This document shows positions 12,888 to 14,463 of a stretch of DNA of 14,463 nt, piece by piece (position 1 is the stretch's first letter; every line of letters starts with the position of its first letter). Location of the stretch: contig JACCRL010000390.1 of the NCBI GenBank assembly GCA_013813605.1, forward strand, positions 1 through 14,463, read 5' to 3'. The notes under the pieces were generated by a model that searched no databases, had not been told where the DNA came from, and saw only the letters and a list, made by a program, of their open reading frames with translations. The DNA is from Gemmatimonadaceae bacterium. Its GTDB lineage: Bacteria > Gemmatimonadota > Gemmatimonadetes > Gemmatimonadales > Gemmatimonadaceae. Position numbers and translations under genes: made by a program.

Positions 12888-13641
12888 GCTTTTCTTCGGC
12901 GGCATGATCGTCGCCCTCGCCGCGGCGGCGGCGGCGGCTTGCAGCGACGCCAGCGGCAACAAGAACTCAGTCCTCTCGATCGAGTTCGATTCGCTCGCTT
13001 CGCCATCAGTCGTGCTCGGCGATACGCTGCGCGACACCACTGGAGTCGTGGTCCGCCCGGTCGTCCGCGTTTTCAATTACGAGGGAGACGAGATTCCCGC
13101 GACGAACGTGCGCTTTCAGTCAGGGGATCGCGGAGTCCGGGTTGACAGCCTGACCGGCATTGTCACCGCGGATAGCCTGCGCACGACACCGGCGCGGGTG
13201 ATCGCGAGCGTCGGATCGCTCCAGGCGGTACAGCGGGTAGCCGTGACGCTGCGTCCGGAAACGGTGCGCGCCGTAAACGGACGTGACAGCTTGCTTTATT
13301 CTCTCGTCGACAGCACACTCAACGTCTCGCCGCGGCTCACGGTCAAGGTCGCGCACGGAGCCAATCCTCCGGACAGCGCGGTTACGTCCTACGTGGTGAG
13401 CTTCGCCATCGTCGCGGGCCAGAGTTCCCAGCTTGCCGAGCTGGTGAACGATGTTGGCAGGCAATCGCGAGTGGATACGACGGATGCGAGCGGTATCGCC
13501 GGGCGAGCAGTGCGCGTGAGACCCGTTTTTCTCGGCGCGATTACGGATTCGGTGCTCGTCGATGCGACGGTGAAGTACAGGGGGCAGCAGGTGTCGGGCA
13601 GCCCGGTAAGACTTGTCCTCCGGGTAAGGCCGCGAAGCTAG
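12877..13641 (+). CDS. Probable lipoprotein of unknown function, beta-rich
   Basis: The 254-residue product starts with a lipoprotein-like signal: K2-R4, a hydrophobic core and seven alanines before C22, followed by Ser. The residue at -3 is Ala rather than the usual Leu, so lipidation is likely but not certain. The mature part is Ser/Thr/Val-rich with repeated short strands (for example RPVVRVFNYEGDEIPATNVRF and DSVLVDATVKYRGQQVSGSPV), suggesting two or more Ig-like (Big-type) domains. I recognise no enzyme motif. A bacterial Ig-like surface protein or cell-envelope binding protein is the best guess. ATG 12877 overlaps the ParA stop by 11 nt; no good alternative start keeps the signal. The alanines are encoded by a GCG trinucleotide run (12922-12936). 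Confidence 0.7.
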   Translation: MKIRLFFGGMIVALAAAAAAACSDASGNKNSVLSIEFDSLASPSVVLGDTLRDTTGVVVRPVVRVFNYEGDEIPATNVRFQSGDRGVRVDSLTGIVTADSLRTTPARVIASVGSLQAVQRVAVTLRPETVRAVNGRDSLLYSLVDSTLNVSPRLTVKVAHGANPPDSAVTSYVVSFAIVAGQSSQLAELVNDVGRQSRVDTTDASGIAGRAVRVRPVFLGAITDSVLVDATVKYRGQQVSGSPVRLVLRVRPRS

Positions 13642-13663
13642 ACAACGCTTACGGGAGACGGTG

Positions 13664-14463
13664 ATGCAGGCACGCGGTGGAAAACGCCCCGCTCCAGGGA
13701 CACTCACTCAGCTCTTTTTCGACGCGGTCGCGAAGTTCGACCGGCCCGACGCGCTGCAGGTAAAATCGGGCGGGACCTACAAACCCATCTCGCACCGAGA
13801 GATTGCGGACCGAGTGCGGCACGCCGCGCGCGGATTGCTCGCCAGCGGCGTAAGCAGGGGCGACCGCGTCGGAATTCTCTCCGAGAACAGACCCGAGTGG
13901 GCAATCGCCGACTTTGCGTGCCTCACTGCCGGCTGCACCGACGTGCCGATCTATCCAACGCTCCCCGCTGACCAGATCGCCTACATCCTCAAGGATGCAG
14001 GCGCTTCAGCGATCTTCGTCTCCACGCGTGACCACGCTGAGAAGATCAAGCAGATCCGCGCCCGGGTTCCAACGCTCAAGTCCGTCATCGCATTCGATGA
14101 AGTCGGCGCGCTCGCCGACATGACCCTCACCACGCTCGAGAAACGCGGCGCCGAGGGTGAGACCGCCGAAACGACGAGGCGGTACAGGGACGAGGCGCTC
14201 AAGGTAAAGCCCGACGACCTCGCCACGCTCATCTACACTTCAGGCACGACCGGCGAGCCGAAGGGCGTCATGCTGAGTCATGACAACATTCATTCCAACG
14301 TTAAGGCGGCGATGGAGGCGGTTCCGTTCAGCGGGACTGATGTCTGCCTCAGCTTCCTGCCACTCGCACACATATTCGAGCGAATGGCAGGGCACTACAT
14401 GATGTTCGCGACGGGAACCTCGATCGCCTACGCGGAATCCATCGACGCGGTCCCAGTCAACAT
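13664..14463 (+). CDS. Long-chain acyl-CoA synthetase (AMP-forming), 5' part
   Basis: The frame is open from ATG 13664 to the window edge, so only the first 266 residues are present and the full protein is probably about 600. It belongs to the ANL adenylating superfamily: the P-loop YTSGTTGEPKG is at 191-201. FLPLAHIFERMAGHY, just downstream, is typical of long-chain fatty acyl-CoA synthetases (FadD15/FAA type) rather than acetyl-CoA or non-ribosomal peptide enzymes. It would activate fatty acids with ATP and CoA for oxidation or lipid building. GGGAG 6 nt before the ATG supports the start; a GTG directly before it is a minor alternative. It follows the lipoprotein gene by 22 nt on the same strand and is probably the last visible member of that cluster. 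Confidence 0.9.
   Translation, partial: MQARGGKRPAPGTLTQLFFDAVAKFDRPDALQVKSGGTYKPISHREIADRVRHAARGLLASGVSRGDRVGILSENRPEWAIADFACLTAGCTDVPIYPTLPADQIAYILKDAGASAIFVSTRDHAEKIKQIRARVPTLKSVIAFDEVGALADMTLTTLEKRGAEGETAETTRRYRDEALKVKPDDLATLIYTSGTTGEPKGVMLSHDNIHSNVKAAMEAVPFSGTDVCLSFLPLAHIFERMAGHYMMFATGTSIAYAESIDAVPVN

Noticed and set aside
12348..13076. Open frame of 242 codons on the minus strand opposite parA and the lipoprotein
   Set aside because: It is antisense to Walker motifs and made of low-complexity Arg/His/Val runs.

Overview
The window reads as high-GC bacterial chromosome, roughly 60-65 % GC by eye. It is densely packed with housekeeping and signalling genes and has no phage genes, complete insertion sequence, CRISPR array, tRNA or rRNA. 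The gene set (secreted M16 peptidase, Deinococcus/poxvirus-type topoisomerase IB, DivK/PleD-like regulators, V4R-type protein, orphan ParA, Ser/Thr-rich lipoprotein) together with weak or absent Shine-Dalgarno sequences suits a soil-type Gram-negative. Gemmatimonadota is my best guess, but this is inference from gene style and has not been tested by phylogeny.

Layout. 91-3036 (+) encodes a secreted two-half M16 zinc peptidase. It converges with, and overlaps by 32 nt, a minus-strand pair: pyrimidine nucleoside phosphorylase (5536-4199) followed by topoisomerase IB (4099-3005, TTG start). Diverging from the phosphorylase is a secreted TPR protein of the RMDN type (5593-6351), which converges with a YtxH-type membrane protein (6702-6361). 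Diverging from that is a compact plus-strand run: a DivK-like single-domain response regulator (6774-7163), a REC-GGDEF diguanylate cyclase (7153-8229), NAD-dependent DNA ligase LigA (8138-10216) and a V4R-like protein (10236-10775). The first three overlap by 11 and 92 nt. A 250-nt gap then holds a 236-bp element with 55-bp imperfect terminal inverted repeats, the strongest sign of something mobile here. Next is a minus-strand phosphoribosyltransferase (11559-11026). Diverging from it is a plus-strand cluster: TPR protein (11637-12113), ParA-type ATPase (12114-12887), lipoprotein (12877-13641) and a long-chain acyl-CoA synthetase (13664 to the window edge).

How the genes may work together. 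The DivK-like/PleD-like pair copies the divK-pleD arrangement of Caulobacter and probably couples a phosphorelay to cyclic-di-GMP output. The TPR and ParA genes abut with no spacer and no ParB is visible, suggesting a positioning ATPase with a TPR partner. The phosphorylase and the phosphoribosyltransferase are both nucleotide-salvage type enzymes but are not in one operon. All three convergent gene junctions carry inverted repeats (3043-3058, 6355-6396, 10788-11023), which probably separate opposing transcripts. No clearly new multigene system is evident. The least ordinary items are the inverted-repeat element, the ParA-TPR pair and the overprinted cyclase/ligase junction.
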